From assembly GCA_910576385.1 (NCBI GenBank), contig CAJTIR010000001.1, forward strand, positions 186,001-250,000: a DNA stretch of 64,000 nucleotides, in the 5' to 3' direction. The translations under genes and the position numbers were made by a program. Under the pieces are notes generated by a model. That model did no database searches, was not told the DNA's origin, and saw nothing but the letters and a program-made list of their open reading frames with translations. Source of the DNA: Lachnospiraceae bacterium (lineage in GTDB: Bacteria; Bacillota; Clostridia; Lachnospirales; Lachnospiraceae). Positions 1-8,405 of this stretch are shown here, one piece after another. How positions within the stretch are numbered: the first letter of the stretch is position 1; each line of letters begins with the position of its first letter.

Positions 1-352
1 ATGACTATAAGAAATAATATCGTGACAGTTTAATTAGTTAAAGTGAGCGGCAGAGACTGATGAGTTCATCCGTTTTTGTGGTACTTTGATGAAGGGAAAA
101 CTGGAACAAAGGTACATTTTGTAAATAGAGTAGGTTGGATTGCTACATAGATTCAGTCAAATCCCCCATAGCAGGCGCGCGAATTTTTGATGCTGAGAAG
201 CAGCCCGCGCGCCGCGTCAAATCGTCTGCGGCGTTTTGAAAGCTATGCGGGATTTACTATGCAATTTTTATGAAATGTCCGTGCAGGCATGGCTGCTTGG
301 CTTATTGTTTGCAGAAATAAAAATATAGAAGAAAGTTTGGAGGAAAAATATC
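1..352. other. Leader region upstream of bcd with a GC-rich repeat
   Basis: No complete gene is visible; a reading frame entering from the left ends at the TAA at 31-33 and is too short to judge. An imperfect 14-bp inverted repeat (159-172 with 242-255, one mismatch) encloses a second GC-rich stem (174-181 with 206-213). The inner part belongs to an interspersed repeat listed separately. A GGAGGA ribosome binding site lies just before bcd. No clear sigma-A promoter was found, so bcd may be transcribed from upstream genes outside the window. Confidence 0.5.
171..216 (+). repeat. GC-rich interspersed repeat, copy 1
   Basis: A GC-rich palindromic block that begins GCAGGCGCGCG and ends CGCGCCGC. 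The same block occurs in reverse orientation at 54072-54118, with the shared order GCAGGCGCGCG, ATTT, GATG, GCAGCCC, CGCGCCGC. It is far richer in GC than the genes around it. The agreement over about 46 bp in two unrelated intergenic positions makes it a repeat family rather than chance. Confidence 0.7.
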
Positions 353-1507
353 ATGGATTTTTCTTTAGATAAAAAACATGAAATGGCGAGAACTCTTTTT
401 AGAGAGTTTGCGGAAAATGAAGTAAAGCCTCTTGCACAGGAAGTTGATGAGACAGAAAAATTCCCAAGAGGAACTGTAGAGAAGATGCAGAAAATTGGAT
501 TTATGGGAATCCCAATTCCAAAAGAGTATGGCGGACAGGGCTGTGACCCATTAACCTATATTATGTGTGTGGAAGAACTGTCTAAAGTTTGTGGTACTAC
601 AGGTGTTATTGTATCTGCACATACTTCTCTGTGTTGTGATCCGATTATGACTTATGGTACAGAGGAGCAGAAACAGAAATATCTTGCTCCACTTGCAAAA
701 GGCGAGAAGTTAGGTGCGTTTGCACTGACAGAGCCAGGTGCAGGTACAGATGCTCAGGGCTGCCAGACGAAAGCTGTTTTGGATGGCGAAGAATGGATTC
801 TGAATGGTTCTAAGTGCTTTATCACAAATGGTAAAGAAGCAGATATCTATATTGTAATTGCTGTTACTGATGTAAAAGTAGACGCAAGAGGAAGAAAGAA
901 AAAATCCTTCTCCGCATTTATTGTTGAAAAAGATACTCCAGGATTTTCTTTTGGAACAAAGGAAAAGAAAATGGGTATCCGCGGTTCAGCTACATATGAA
1001 TTGATTTTTGAAGACTGCAGAATCCCCAAGGATAATTTATTGGGAGCACAGGGTAAGGGCTTCCCAATCGCTATGCATACACTGGATGGCGGACGTATTG
1101 GTATCGCTGCACAGGCACTTGGTATTGCAGAGGGAGCATTGGATTTGACAATTGCTTACACCAAAGAGAGAAAGCAGTTTGGACGCTCCATCGCAGCTCA
1201 GCAGAATACACAGTTCCAGCTTGCTGATATGGCTGCTAAGGTTGAGGCAGCACAGATGTTAGTATACAAAGCTGCTATGGCAAAGGCAACACAGAAGGTT
1301 TATTCTGTTGAGGCAGCAAAAGCAAAATTATTTGCAGCAGAGGTTGCTATGGAAGTGACCACAAAGTGCGTTCAGTTGTTCGGTGGATATGGTTATATCC
1401 GTGAATATGATGTAGAGCGTATGATGCGTGATGCCAAGATTACAGAGATCTATGAAGGAACCTCTGAGGTTCAGCGTATGGTTATCTCTGGCGCATTATT
1501 AAGATAG
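353..1507 (+). CDS. bcd: Butyryl-CoA dehydrogenase (short-chain acyl-CoA dehydrogenase)
   Basis: FAD enzyme that reduces crotonyl-CoA to butyryl-CoA in butyrate fermentation. The 384-residue length is normal for the acyl-CoA dehydrogenase family. Visible are the FAD/substrate motif [12 protein letters not shown] near residue 125, the family motif around [10 protein letters not shown], and the catalytic base Glu368 in IYEGTSE. A GGAGGA ribosome binding site precedes the ATG. etfB and etfA follow on the same strand, the arrangement of the electron-bifurcating Bcd-Etf complex, which couples crotonyl-CoA reduction to ferredoxin reduction with NADH. The thiolase, crotonase and hydroxybutyryl-CoA dehydrogenase genes that often accompany it are not in the window. 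Bifurcation is inferred from family and context. Confidence 0.95.
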   Translation: MDFSLDKKHEMARTLFREFAENEVKPLAQEVDETEKFPRGTVEKMQKIGFMGIPIPKEYGGQGCDPLTYIMCVEELSKVCGTTGVIVSAHTSLCCDPIMTYGTEEQKQKYLAPLAKGEKLGAFALTEPGAGTDAQGCQTKAVLDGEEWILNGSKCFITNGKEADIYIVIAVTDVKVDARGRKKKSFSAFIVEKDTPGFSFGTKEKKMGIRGSATYELIFEDCRIPKDNLLGAQGKGFPIAMHTLDGGRIGIAAQALGIAEGALDLTIAYTKERKQFGRSIAAQQNTQFQLADMAAKVEAAQMLVYKAAMAKATQKVYSVEAAKAKLFAAEVAMEVTTKCVQLFGGYGYIREYDVERMMRDAKITEIYEGTSEVQRMVISGALLR

Positions 1508-1513
1508 CCGCGA

Positions 1514-1636
1514 ATAAGCAAAGAAAATGGATGGAGAAAGTTAATTGTCACGCTTGCGTGAGCAATTGACTTTATACAGACATTTGATGCGCAACGCGCC
1601 CGAGGAAATGCGAAGCATTTTCGAGGCTTTGCTTAT
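1514..1636 (+). repeat. Two-stem structured element, copy 1 (bcd-etfB spacer)
   Basis: A long hairpin pairs 1537-1547 with 1563-1573 and carries an inner stem TCACGC/GCGTGA (1548-1553, 1556-1561). It is followed by the linker ACATTTGATGCGCAACGCGC and a second hairpin pairing 1604-1611 with 1615-1622 around GCGAAGC. The whole is framed by a perfect 10-bp inverted repeat, ATAAGCAAAG at 1514-1523 and its complement at 1627-1636. Copy 2 directly downstream has the same layout with different stem sequences. Confidence 0.75.
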
Positions 1637-1656
1637 GAGTGAAGGAGAGAATGGAT

Positions 1657-1752
1657 GATATAAATATGTAGTCATGCTGGCATGAACGAAATATTTATAT
1701 CAGGCATTTGAGAGCGCAACGCGCGCGAAAGATGCGAAGCATCTTGAGACAA
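1657..1752 (+). repeat. Two-stem structured element, copy 2 (bcd-etfB spacer)
   Basis: Same layout as copy 1. GATATAAATAT (1657-1667) pairs perfectly with 1691-1701, enclosing an inner stem TCATGC/GCATGA (1672-1677, 1680-1685). The linker GCATTTGAGAGCGCAACGCGC follows, then a hairpin AAGATGC/GCATCTT (1729-1735, 1739-1745) with a GAA loop. Paired bases differ from copy 1 on both sides of each stem, while the linker and the GCGAAGC apex are kept. It sits upstream of the etfB ribosome binding site. Confidence 0.75.
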
Positions 1753-1795
1753 TCCGCGTATGTAAATAAAAATAAAACATAAGGAGTGAATTACC

Positions 1796-2581
1796 GTGAA
1801 AATCGTTGTATGTATAAAGCAGGTGCCAGATACCAAAGGTGGAGTAAAATTCAATCCAGATGGTACTCTGGACAGAGGTGCAATGCTCACTATCATGAAT
1901 CCGGACGATAAAGCTGGTTTGGAAGCAGCATTGAGATTAAAAGAACAGTATGGTGCAGAGGTTACTGTACTTACAATGGGACTTCCGAAAGCAGATGAAG
2001 TGCTGCGTGAAGCAATGGCAATGGGCGCTGACAAGGGAATCCTGGTGACAGACAGGGTATTAGGCGGAGCTGATACATGGGCTACTTCCACCACAATTGC
2101 AGGAGCAATCCGCAATCTGGAATATGACCTTATTATCACAGGACGCCAGGCAATTGACGGCGATACCGCTCAGGTTGGTCCACAGATCTCTGAGCATTTG
2201 AATATTCCTGTTATTTCTTATGCACAGGAAATCAAGATTGATGGTGACTATGTGATTGTACAGCGTCAGTATGAAGACAGATATCATGAATTAAAGGCTA
2301 AAATGCCTTGCTTGATTACTGCTCTTTCTGAGTTAAATGAGCCGCGTTATATGTCACCAGGCGGAATCTTTGATGCTTATGATAAAGAAGTGACTGTATG
2401 GGGCAGACCAGACCTTAAAGATGTGGATGATTCTGACCTTGGATTAAAAGGATCACCTACCAAGATTGCAAAAGCATCTGATAAAGTAAAGAAGGGCGCT
2501 GGCGAAAAGGTTGTTCCTGATACACCAGAAGATGCAGTCAAGTATATTGTAGGAAAAATGAAAGAGAAACACGTAATCTAA
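1796..2581 (+). CDS. etfB: Electron transfer flavoprotein, beta subunit
   Basis: Small subunit of the heterodimeric electron transfer flavoprotein that passes electrons between NADH, Bcd and ferredoxin. The 261-residue length is typical. Residues 155-176 fit the EtfB family signature (VQRQYEDRYHELKAKMPCLI), and DGDTAQVGP at 121-129 is the conserved nucleotide-binding loop. The start is GTG at 1796, chosen because AAGGAGTG lies at the right distance and the protein then opens MKIVVCIKQVPDT as in the family. It is separated from bcd by an unusually long structured spacer of 288 bp and followed closely by etfA. Confidence 0.95.
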   Translation: MKIVVCIKQVPDTKGGVKFNPDGTLDRGAMLTIMNPDDKAGLEAALRLKEQYGAEVTVLTMGLPKADEVLREAMAMGADKGILVTDRVLGGADTWATSTTIAGAIRNLEYDLIITGRQAIDGDTAQVGPQISEHLNIPVISYAQEIKIDGDYVIVQRQYEDRYHELKAKMPCLITALSELNEPRYMSPGGIFDAYDKEVTVWGRPDLKDVDDSDLGLKGSPTKIAKASDKVKKGAGEKVVPDTPEDAVKYIVGKMKEKHVI

Positions 2582-2692
2582 TGTTATAGTATGTTCGTGG
2601 ATGAATAACTGTGACATGCTTTTGAAAGCTCTTCCTAGAGCAAATGAGATGGATTGCGAATATCCGCAAAATTAAGGAAAGTGGTGAAAATA

Positions 2693-3739
2693 ATGGGTTT
2701 AGAAGCATATAAAGGAGTATATGTCTTTGCGCAGCAGGTAGACAATGTATTAAGCGGAATTGCTTTTGAATTACTTGGCAAAGCAAAAGACTTGGCAAAA
2801 GATTTAGATACAGATGTAACAGCGGTATTGATTGGTTCCGGTGTAAAGGAATTGGCAGATCAGTTAGCAGAGTATGGTGCTGATAAGGTGATTGTGGTAG
2901 ATGATCCAGAGTTAAAGGAATACAGAACAGAGCCTTATACACATGCACTTGCATCTGTAATCAATGAGTACAAACCAGAAATTATGCTGGTAGGTGCTAC
3001 TGCTATCGGACGTGATTTAGGTCCTCGTGTTTCTGCAAGAGTGAAGACTGGTTTGACTGCAGACTGTACCGTATTGGAGATTGGTGATTTCCCACTGAAT
3101 CCAGTTCCAGGCAAAGAAGATGAACAGAAACACAATCAGTTGCTTATGACACGTCCAGCTTTTGGTGGAAATACCATTGCAACAATTGCTTGTCCAGATA
3201 ACCGTCCGCAGATGGCGACAGTACGTCCTGGTGTTATGCAGAAAATTGATCCGATCAAGGGTGCAAAGGCAGTTGTAGAAGAGTACAATCCTGGATTTAC
3301 CCCAGATGATAAGTATGTTGAGATTTTAAATATTGTTAAATCTGTAAAAGAAACAGAAGATATCATGGAAGCAAAGATTTTGGTATCTGGCGGCCGTGGT
3401 GTGGGAAGCGCTGATAACTTCCAGATGCTGAAAGATTTGGCAGCAGTACTTGGCGGAACAGTAAGTTGTTCTCGTGCTGTAGTGGAAAATGGATGGCTTC
3501 CAGTAGATCTGCAGGTAGGACAGACTGGAAAAACTGTTCGTCCGAATGTATACTTTGCAATCGGAATTTCTGGTGCAATCCAGCATGTAGCTGGTATGGA
3601 AGAAGCTGACATCATCATTGCGATCAATAAGGATGAGGATGCACCAATTTTTGATGTAGCTGACTATGGTATTGTAGGAGATCTGAATAAGGTTGTTCCT
3701 GCTTTAACAGAAGCTTTGAAAGCAGAACTTGCTGAATAA
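2693..3739 (+). CDS. etfA: Electron transfer flavoprotein, alpha subunit
   Basis: Large subunit of the electron transfer flavoprotein. The open frame extends upstream, but the ATG at 2693 is preferred because an AAGGAAAG ribosome binding site precedes it and the protein then begins MGLEAYKGVYVFAQ, giving 348 residues. The C-terminal FAD domain carries GGRGVGSADNF and the EtfA family signature YFAIGISGAIQH starting near residue 287. It follows etfB by 111 bp and is followed by a strong terminator, so it is the last gene of the bcd-etfB-etfA unit. Confidence 0.94.
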   Translation: MGLEAYKGVYVFAQQVDNVLSGIAFELLGKAKDLAKDLDTDVTAVLIGSGVKELADQLAEYGADKVIVVDDPELKEYRTEPYTHALASVINEYKPEIMLVGATAIGRDLGPRVSARVKTGLTADCTVLEIGDFPLNPVPGKEDEQKHNQLLMTRPAFGGNTIATIACPDNRPQMATVRPGVMQKIDPIKGAKAVVEEYNPGFTPDDKYVEILNIVKSVKETEDIMEAKILVSGGRGVGSADNFQMLKDLAAVLGGTVSCSRAVVENGWLPVDLQVGQTGKTVRPNVYFAIGISGAIQHVAGMEEADIIIAINKDEDAPIFDVADYGIVGDLNKVVPALTEALKAELAE

Positions 3740-3784
3740 GATTTTTATTTTGTCAAAGAAGGCTCCATAAAGCATGTATAAAAA

Positions 3785-3823
3785 GTGTCTTTTCCCTCAT
3801 AAATAGGGAGAGGGCACTTTTTT
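3785..3823 (+). terminator. Rho-independent terminator after etfA
   Basis: A 13-bp stem with G-U pairs (3785-3797 with 3805-3817) followed by a run of six T. It closes the bcd-etf unit. Confidence 0.85.
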
Positions 3824-3883
3824 GCAGAAAGTAAGATAGACCGTTTTTGTGTCTATTCTGGAATTAGAAAGAGAGGTATTGAA

Positions 3884-4492
3884 GTGAAAAAGAATCAGAA
3901 GGCGGATACAGTCTATATGGTGGAGATGGCGCTGTTAATTGCCGTTATTTTAATTATGGCATTTACACCGATTGGATATATCCGTACACTTGGATTGGAG
4001 ATTACGCTGATTGTCGTTCCAGTAGCTGTGGGAGCAGTAACATTGGGGCCGGCAGCAGGAGCAGCTTTGGGAGCCGTATTTGGAATTACCAGTTTTATTC
4101 AGTGTTTCGGTATGAGCCCTTTTGGAGCTGCTCTTTTGGGGATTAATCCTATCTATACTTTGATTGTCTGTGTATTGCCAAGAACATTGATGGGTTGGTT
4201 GACTGGGTTATTGTATCAGGGATTTATCAAATGCGGCCCACTAAAAAAAGGTGCGTTGGCTTTGGCAAATCTTTGTTGTCCATTACTGAACACATTCTTT
4301 TTTATGGGAACTTTGGTATTGTTTTTCTATCAGACTGACTATATACAGGGAATTGCAGCGGGACTGGGAGCAGGTAATGTTTTGATGTTTATTGTGTTGT
4401 TTGTAGGCCTGAATGGACTAGTTGAGGCAGCCGCTTGTTTTGTGGCAGGCAGCGCGGTCTCTCAAGCTCTCAAAAGAGTGATGAAACATTGA
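3884..4492 (+). CDS. ECF transporter substrate-binding (S) component
   Basis: Integral membrane protein of 202 residues with about six hydrophobic segments. It resembles the PF12822-type S components of energy-coupling-factor transporters, which bind a vitamin and dock on a shared EcfT-EcfA1-EcfA2 module. The N-terminal block with PIGYIRTLGLEITLI followed by a Gly/Ala-rich segment (GAVTLGPAAGAALGAVFGI) supports this. Start is GTG with GAGAGG upstream. No energising module is in the window, as expected for a group II ECF system. The substrate cannot be read; pantothenate or another vitamin is possible but unproven. Confidence 0.8.
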   Translation: MKKNQKADTVYMVEMALLIAVILIMAFTPIGYIRTLGLEITLIVVPVAVGAVTLGPAAGAALGAVFGITSFIQCFGMSPFGAALLGINPIYTLIVCVLPRTLMGWLTGLLYQGFIKCGPLKKGALALANLCCPLLNTFFFMGTLVLFFYQTDYIQGIAAGLGAGNVLMFIVLFVGLNGLVEAAACFVAGSAVSQALKRVMKH

Positions 4493-4641
4493 GAAGTTTA
4501 TGGTTAGCTTTTTATTTTTAAGCAGCCGGTTGATTATTGTATGATAGTTCTCAGGATAGAGTTGTTTTTTTGGGGGCTGCATGGTAAAATAAAAACGATG
4601 GCTAGTAGATATTTTATTGGCAAAGAAAAGAGGAGAATATT

Positions 4642-6183
4642 ATGAATAAAAAACTTACTGTATTGATGATTATGGATGGATTTGGCTTAAATGAAAAGCA
4701 AGAAGCGAATGCAGTATACCAGGCAAAAACGCCCAATCTCGATGGATTGATGAAGGAATATCCTTTTGTTAAGGGAAATGCCAGTGGACTTGCTGTCGGG
4801 CTTCCAGACGGCCAGATGGGAAATTCTGAGGTCGGACATCTGAATATGGGTGCCGGTAGGATTGTATACCAGGAGCTTACAAGAATTAGTAAAGAGATTG
4901 AGGATGGCGATTTTTTTAAGAATGAAGCTTTACTGACAGGAATGAAAAATGTAAAAGATAATAATTCCGCGCTGCATCTGTACGGCCTGCTTTCAGATGG
5001 TGGTGTACACAGCCATAATACTCATCTGTATGGCCTGTTGGAAATGGCCAAAAGAGAGGGAATAGAAAAAGTTTATGTACATTGTTTCCTTGATGGACGT
5101 GATACAGCGCCGACCTCAGGCAAAGGATATATGGAAGAATTAGAGAACAAAATGAAGGAAATCGGTGTAGGTGAGATTGCAACTGTCAGCGGACGTTATT
5201 ATGTTATGGACCGTGACAACCGCTGGGAGCGCGTGGAGCAGGCTTACCGTGCGATTGCACAGGGAGAAGGAAAACGTGCCCAGAATGCTGTGGAGGCAGT
5301 GGCAGCTTCTTACGCAGAGAATGTAACAGATGAGTTTGTTGTGCCTACAGTAGTGGAGAAAGATGGCCAACCAGTGGCAACTGTCAATGACAAAGATACC
5401 ATTATCTTCTTTAACTTCCGTCCTGACCGTGCAAGAGAAATTACCCGTGCTTTTTGTATGGATGAATTTGACGGGTTTGATCGCGGGGCCAGAAAAGATG
5501 TCACATATGTATGTTTTACAGAATATGATGTGACGATTCCTAATAAATCTGTGGCGTTCCACAAGGTAGAATTGACCAATACGTTTGGGCAGTTTTTGGC
5601 TGCGAACGGCAAGACACAGGCAAGAATTGCAGAAACAGAAAAGTATGCACATGTGACTTTCTTTTTCAATGGCGGAGTGGAAGAGCCAAACAAAGGGGAA
5701 GATCGTATTTTAGTAAATTCCCCTAAGGTTGCTACTTATGATTTAAAGCCAGAAATGAGCGCTTATGAAGTTTGTGATAAACTGGTAGAAGCTATCAAAT
5801 CAGATAAATATGATGTGATTATCATCAATTTTGCTAACCCAGATATGGTTGGGCATACTGGTGTGGAATCCGCTGCTATTGCCGCAGTGGAAGCTGTGGA
5901 CACTTGTGTGGGCAAGGCAGTTGCTGCATTGAAAGAAGTAGATGGAACGATGTTCTTGTGTGCAGATCACGGAAATGCAGAACAGCTTATTGACTACAAA
6001 ACAGGAGAGAGCTTTACAGCACATACCATCAATCCAGTACCATTTGTACTGATCAATTATAAAGAAGGATATACCTTGAGGGAAGGCGGCTGTCTGGCAG
6101 ATATTGCACCGACGTTGATTGAGATTATGGGTATGGAGCAGCCTGCCGAAATGACAGGAAAATCTCTGTTGGTAAAAATGTAA
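4642..6183 (+). CDS. gpmI: 2,3-bisphosphoglycerate-independent phosphoglycerate mutase
   Basis: Interconverts 3- and 2-phosphoglycerate in glycolysis using two metal ions and a phosphoserine intermediate. The 513-residue length is standard. Visible are the N-terminal metal site MIMDGFG, the catalytic Ser62 in [12 protein letters not shown], the substrate loop [13 protein letters not shown], and the C-terminal metal ligands in [17 protein letters not shown] ribosome binding site precedes the ATG. It stands alone here, without the other glycolytic genes often found next to it. Confidence 0.96.
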   Translation: MNKKLTVLMIMDGFGLNEKQEANAVYQAKTPNLDGLMKEYPFVKGNASGLAVGLPDGQMGNSEVGHLNMGAGRIVYQELTRISKEIEDGDFFKNEALLTGMKNVKDNNSALHLYGLLSDGGVHSHNTHLYGLLEMAKREGIEKVYVHCFLDGRDTAPTSGKGYMEELENKMKEIGVGEIATVSGRYYVMDRDNRWERVEQAYRAIAQGEGKRAQNAVEAVAASYAENVTDEFVVPTVVEKDGQPVATVNDKDTIIFFNFRPDRAREITRAFCMDEFDGFDRGARKDVTYVCFTEYDVTIPNKSVAFHKVELTNTFGQFLAANGKTQARIAETEKYAHVTFFFNGGVEEPNKGEDRILVNSPKVATYDLKPEMSAYEVCDKLVEAIKSDKYDVIIINFANPDMVGHTGVESAAIAAVEAVDTCVGKAVAALKEVDGTMFLCADHGNAEQLIDYKTGESFTAHTINPVPFVLINYKEGYTLREGGCLADIAPTLIEIMGMEQPAEMTGKSLLVKM

Positions 6184-6450
6184 ATTATTTTATTCCCGCG
6201 GGCAATGTACCCAAAGGGCACTTAGGAAAATAACCATGTTAAGTGCCCTCTGGGTATACATGGATATTTGAAGAATGCCGCGAGGGTAAGTGCCCTGTGG
6301 GTACAAATACCCCGCCCCTTGGGCGAACTTGCTAAAAACAAGCTAATACATGCCCCGTCAGCTTGCTGCGGGGTATTTGACTGCAACGGGGATTTTGAGA
6401 TAAGGCAATAAAAGAATTATAGATAGAATGAAAATATAAACATTGGCAAC
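6184..6450. other. Structured intergenic region after gpmI
   Basis: No gene. An 18-base arm at 6207-6224 can pair with either of two downstream repeats, 6240-6256 or 6287-6304 (TAAGTGCCCT, one base, TGGGTA in both), so the two pairings exclude each other. AAATACCCCGC (6305-6315) pairs perfectly with 6368-6378. GACTGCAACGGGG follows at once, recalling the linker of the two-stem elements at 1514-1752 and 11558-11860. Confidence 0.6.
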
Positions 6451-6490
6451 AAAGGGCGATATGTTCCCAGAGAGAGACATATCGCCTTTT
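6451..6490. terminator. Bidirectional terminator
   Basis: A stem of about 14 bp (AAAGGGCGATATGT at 6451-6464 with 6477-6490) has T on one side and A on the other. It can end gpmI transcription from the left and the membrane-protein operon from the right. Confidence 0.75.
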
Positions 6491-6603
6491 ACTATTAGAT
6501 GAATTGACGAAAGCCGCAAGAACGCCGAGGCATTCTGAAGCAGGAATTTCTAATCAAAACCATAACAAGGATAAAAATAGGTAATGGAACTGTTTAATAT
6601 TTC

Positions 6604-7272
6604 TTATCTGCTGTTTTCCTTTTTCATACTATGAAAGCCAATCAGAACAGTCCATACATAGGCACAAGTTTTGGGGATCATCAGCATACCAAGCATTGGG
6701 ATGGTATCAGCCAAAAGAACAACAGGAATATAGAAACCAAAACTTAGAACAATCGTCAGCCACATATATTTAAATTCTGAATCGCTGTGTTCCTTTGCAC
6801 TTTTATAAAACAGGACAATGATCAATAATCCCAACAAGGCGAAAGGAATATTGCGATAAATACCCCATGAAAAAGAGGCATTCGCACTGAGCCATCCATT
6901 CTGTGGAAACAGACACAAGATAATGCGCAGTGCGGATAATAAGTATACCGTGATGGTGATACCTGTTTGTCCGTTGGTTTGATATCTGATGCGCCATACA
7001 TAATAGAGGATAATATAAAAAATTGTCATAGTGATAGAAGTAATAAGTTTTCCTGTACCTAGAGCTGTAGTAAAATGGTCAAGCCCTGTTGTGCACAGTG
7101 CCACAGCACGAGGAACAAGATGGAAAGAATCGCCAGCGCCTAGCACGACAGCCATAATACCAAACAACCGGTATTGCTTGTTGCCATTACTTTTGGCGAT
7201 CATAGTCAGTCCGATTGTAATCACGGAGATTAAATATACTGCATCAAATAGAGTTTCTACAATAGCTTGCAT
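6604..7272 (-). CDS. Unrecognised seven-helix membrane protein
   Basis: 222 residues with about seven hydrophobic segments spread over the whole length and no soluble domain. Short polar loops carry KSNGNKQYR near residue 30 and a basic C-terminus HSMKKENSR. I do not recognise a named family. AGAAAGGAAA precedes the ATG. It is the second gene of a two-gene operon behind a 66-residue membrane protein, and the operon has a TetR-type operator in front of it. A role in efflux or envelope response is only a guess from the regulator type. Confidence 0.75.
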   Translation of the reverse strand: MQAIVETLFDAVYLISVITIGLTMIAKSNGNKQYRLFGIMAVVLGAGDSFHLVPRAVALCTTGLDHFTTALGTGKLITSITMTIFYIILYYVWRIRYQTNGQTGITITVYLLSALRIILCLFPQNGWLSANASFSWGIYRNIPFALLGLLIIVLFYKSAKEHSDSEFKYMWLTIVLSFGFYIPVVLLADTIPMLGMLMIPKTCAYVWTVLIGFHSMKKENSR

Positions 7273-7288
7273 AAGAGTTTCCTTTCTT

Positions 7289-7489
7289 TTAAATTCTTTT
7301 CGTGTGTTTTTGTACTAAGCGTCCAAAAATAAAATGTTGAAACACAGCAAATACAGCAACAGACAGAAAAAGATTAATAATTGACAAATAAGGCTGATAT
7401 GCCAAAATCCCAATCCTTAAAATGTTGAATCCAGCGATCGTCCACACAAGACATGCAATCAACAAAAGAGTTTTTTTCTTAACTTTCAC
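7289..7489 (-). CDS. Small two-helix membrane protein, TetR-controlled
   Basis: About 66 residues: a basic start (MKVKKK), two hydrophobic segments, and a basic tail LVQKHTKRI. The frame extends to an ATG at 7504, but that ATG has no ribosome binding site and its own ATGAGG can serve as the site for GTG at 7489, so GTG is preferred; the ATG remains possible. It lies 16 bp upstream of the seven-helix gene, so the two are probably co-transcribed. A palindrome matching the one before tetR sits at 7508-7520. Confidence 0.65.
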   Translation of the reverse strand: MKVKKKTLLLIACLVWTIAGFNILRIGILAYQPYLSIINLFLSVAVFAVFQHFIFGRLVQKHTKRI

Positions 7490-7507
7490 AAAAGCGAACC
7501 TCATTTC

Positions 7508-7520
7508 TGAACAATGTTCA
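7508..7520. promoter_or_regulatory. Probable TetR operator before the membrane-protein operon
   Basis: TGAACAATGTTCA, a palindrome with 5-bp arms and a 3-bp centre. The same arms recur before tetR at 8141-8153 (TGAACTATGTTCA). Two near-identical sites at the two promoters of one small locus indicate the regulator's own operators. Confidence 0.7.
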
Positions 7521-7530
7521 TTTTTGTCTA

Positions 7531-7562
7531 TAAAAAAACCCGATTTCTGACGGGATTTTTTA
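7531..7562 (-). terminator. Terminator after tetR
   Basis: Short GC-rich stem (CCCG with CGGG) directly after the tetR stop, with A/T runs on both sides giving a T tract on the minus strand. It separates tetR from the operator-controlled membrane genes. Confidence 0.55.
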
Positions 7563-8120
7563 TCAATAAATGACTCTGCGAATCATAGCCAATATGCCAC
7601 TACAATCATAATTGTGCTGCAACAGTGCAGAGATGATCAGAGAAAATATAATTTCTGCAAATTTTTCAGAGGTAAAGTTTTCATCAAAAACTTCAGAACG
7701 AATCTGTGTATCATTTGTAAGAACCAGGTGGAGATGCTCTTGAATATGTTGCCATGATTGTGCCATGAGTTTTTGTCCATTTGATTTATCTTCTCCTATA
7801 AAGCCCATCGCGTGCAATGTGAAAAAACCAGGATATTTTTCATCACCTTTTCTGATACTGTCAAAAATCCATTCCACACAACTTGTAAAGCTATGAAATG
7901 TTTCCATATTTTCTGGGAAACGAAAGATATCACACCAGACACTTTCCACCGTTGCCGCAATTAAATCTGTTTTAGAATTGAAATAATTATAGATGGAGCC
8001 GACAGAGATATTGCACGCTTTTGCCACAGCCCTGATATTGACTGCTGGAAAACCTTGTTTTTGAATGAGTTCTCGACTTACATTTAAAATTGTTTCTTTT
8101 GAAGTAACAACTGTATTCAA
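7563..8120 (-). CDS. TetR/AcrR family transcriptional regulator
   Basis: 185-residue repressor. The N-terminal helix-turn-helix is clear: FPAVNIRAVAKACNISVGSIYNYFNSKTDLIAATVE at about residues 25-60. The C-terminal ligand domain is not recognisable as to effector. The frame could begin at TTG 8138, but the GGGAGG ribosome binding site lies inside that extension, so TTG 8120 is chosen. Matching palindromes lie just upstream of this gene (8141-8153) and of the membrane operon (7508-7520). Autoregulation plus control of the two membrane proteins is the likely circuit. Confidence 0.88.
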   Translation of the reverse strand: MNTVVTSKETILNVSRELIQKQGFPAVNIRAVAKACNISVGSIYNYFNSKTDLIAATVESVWCDIFRFPENMETFHSFTSCVEWIFDSIRKGDEKYPGFFTLHAMGFIGEDKSNGQKLMAQSWQHIQEHLHLVLTNDTQIRSEVFDENFTSEKFAEIIFSLIISALLQHNYDCSGILAMIRRVIY

Positions 8121-8140
8121 ATAGCAACCTCCCTGCAAAA

Positions 8141-8153
8141 TGAACTATGTTCA
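8141..8153. promoter_or_regulatory. Probable TetR operator before tetR
   Basis: TGAACTATGTTCA, 20 bp upstream of the preferred start codon and partner of the palindrome at 7508-7520. The position suits autorepression. Confidence 0.7.
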
Positions 8154-8194
8154 GTATACGTAATTTATTGATATTTGTCAAGCTGAGTAATTTT

Positions 8195-8265
8195 TTGAGT
8201 TTCCACATTTACTTTGTGATGGAAACCTTTTGGCACTATGAATTTACAAAATGGAGAGACTCAAA
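8195..8265 (+). repeat. Small interspersed repeat (TTGAGTTTCC family), copy 1
   Basis: A 71-bp stretch, starting TTGAGTTTCC and ending GACTCAAA, whose interior GTGATGGAAACCTTTTGG and ACTATG.ATT.ACAAAATGG recurs in reverse orientation at 43967-44031. The ends are imperfect inverted repeats. It lies in the space upstream of tetR. Confidence 0.7.
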
Positions 8266-8347
8266 GAGTAATTTACAATGGAAGTTTGTCTGAGTAGATG
8301 ATATTCTGTGCTAGTGTAATATGTATTTACACAGACAAAAATTAAGA

Positions 8348-8385
8348 TAGACCCAAACCTTTCATTTCTGAAAGACTTGGGTCTA
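8348..8385 (-). terminator. Terminator after the PilZ gene
   Basis: TAGACCCA (8348-8355) pairs with TGGGTCTA (8378-8385), with an inner CTTTCA/TGAAAG stem. On the minus strand a T-rich tract follows. Confidence 0.75.
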
Positions 8386-8405
8386 TAACTGGAAATAATT
8401 ATCAA

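Noticed and set aside
1672-2139. A 155-codon minus-strand frame over etfB.
   Set aside because: It is an antisense shadow of etfB and of the structured spacer, with no start signal.
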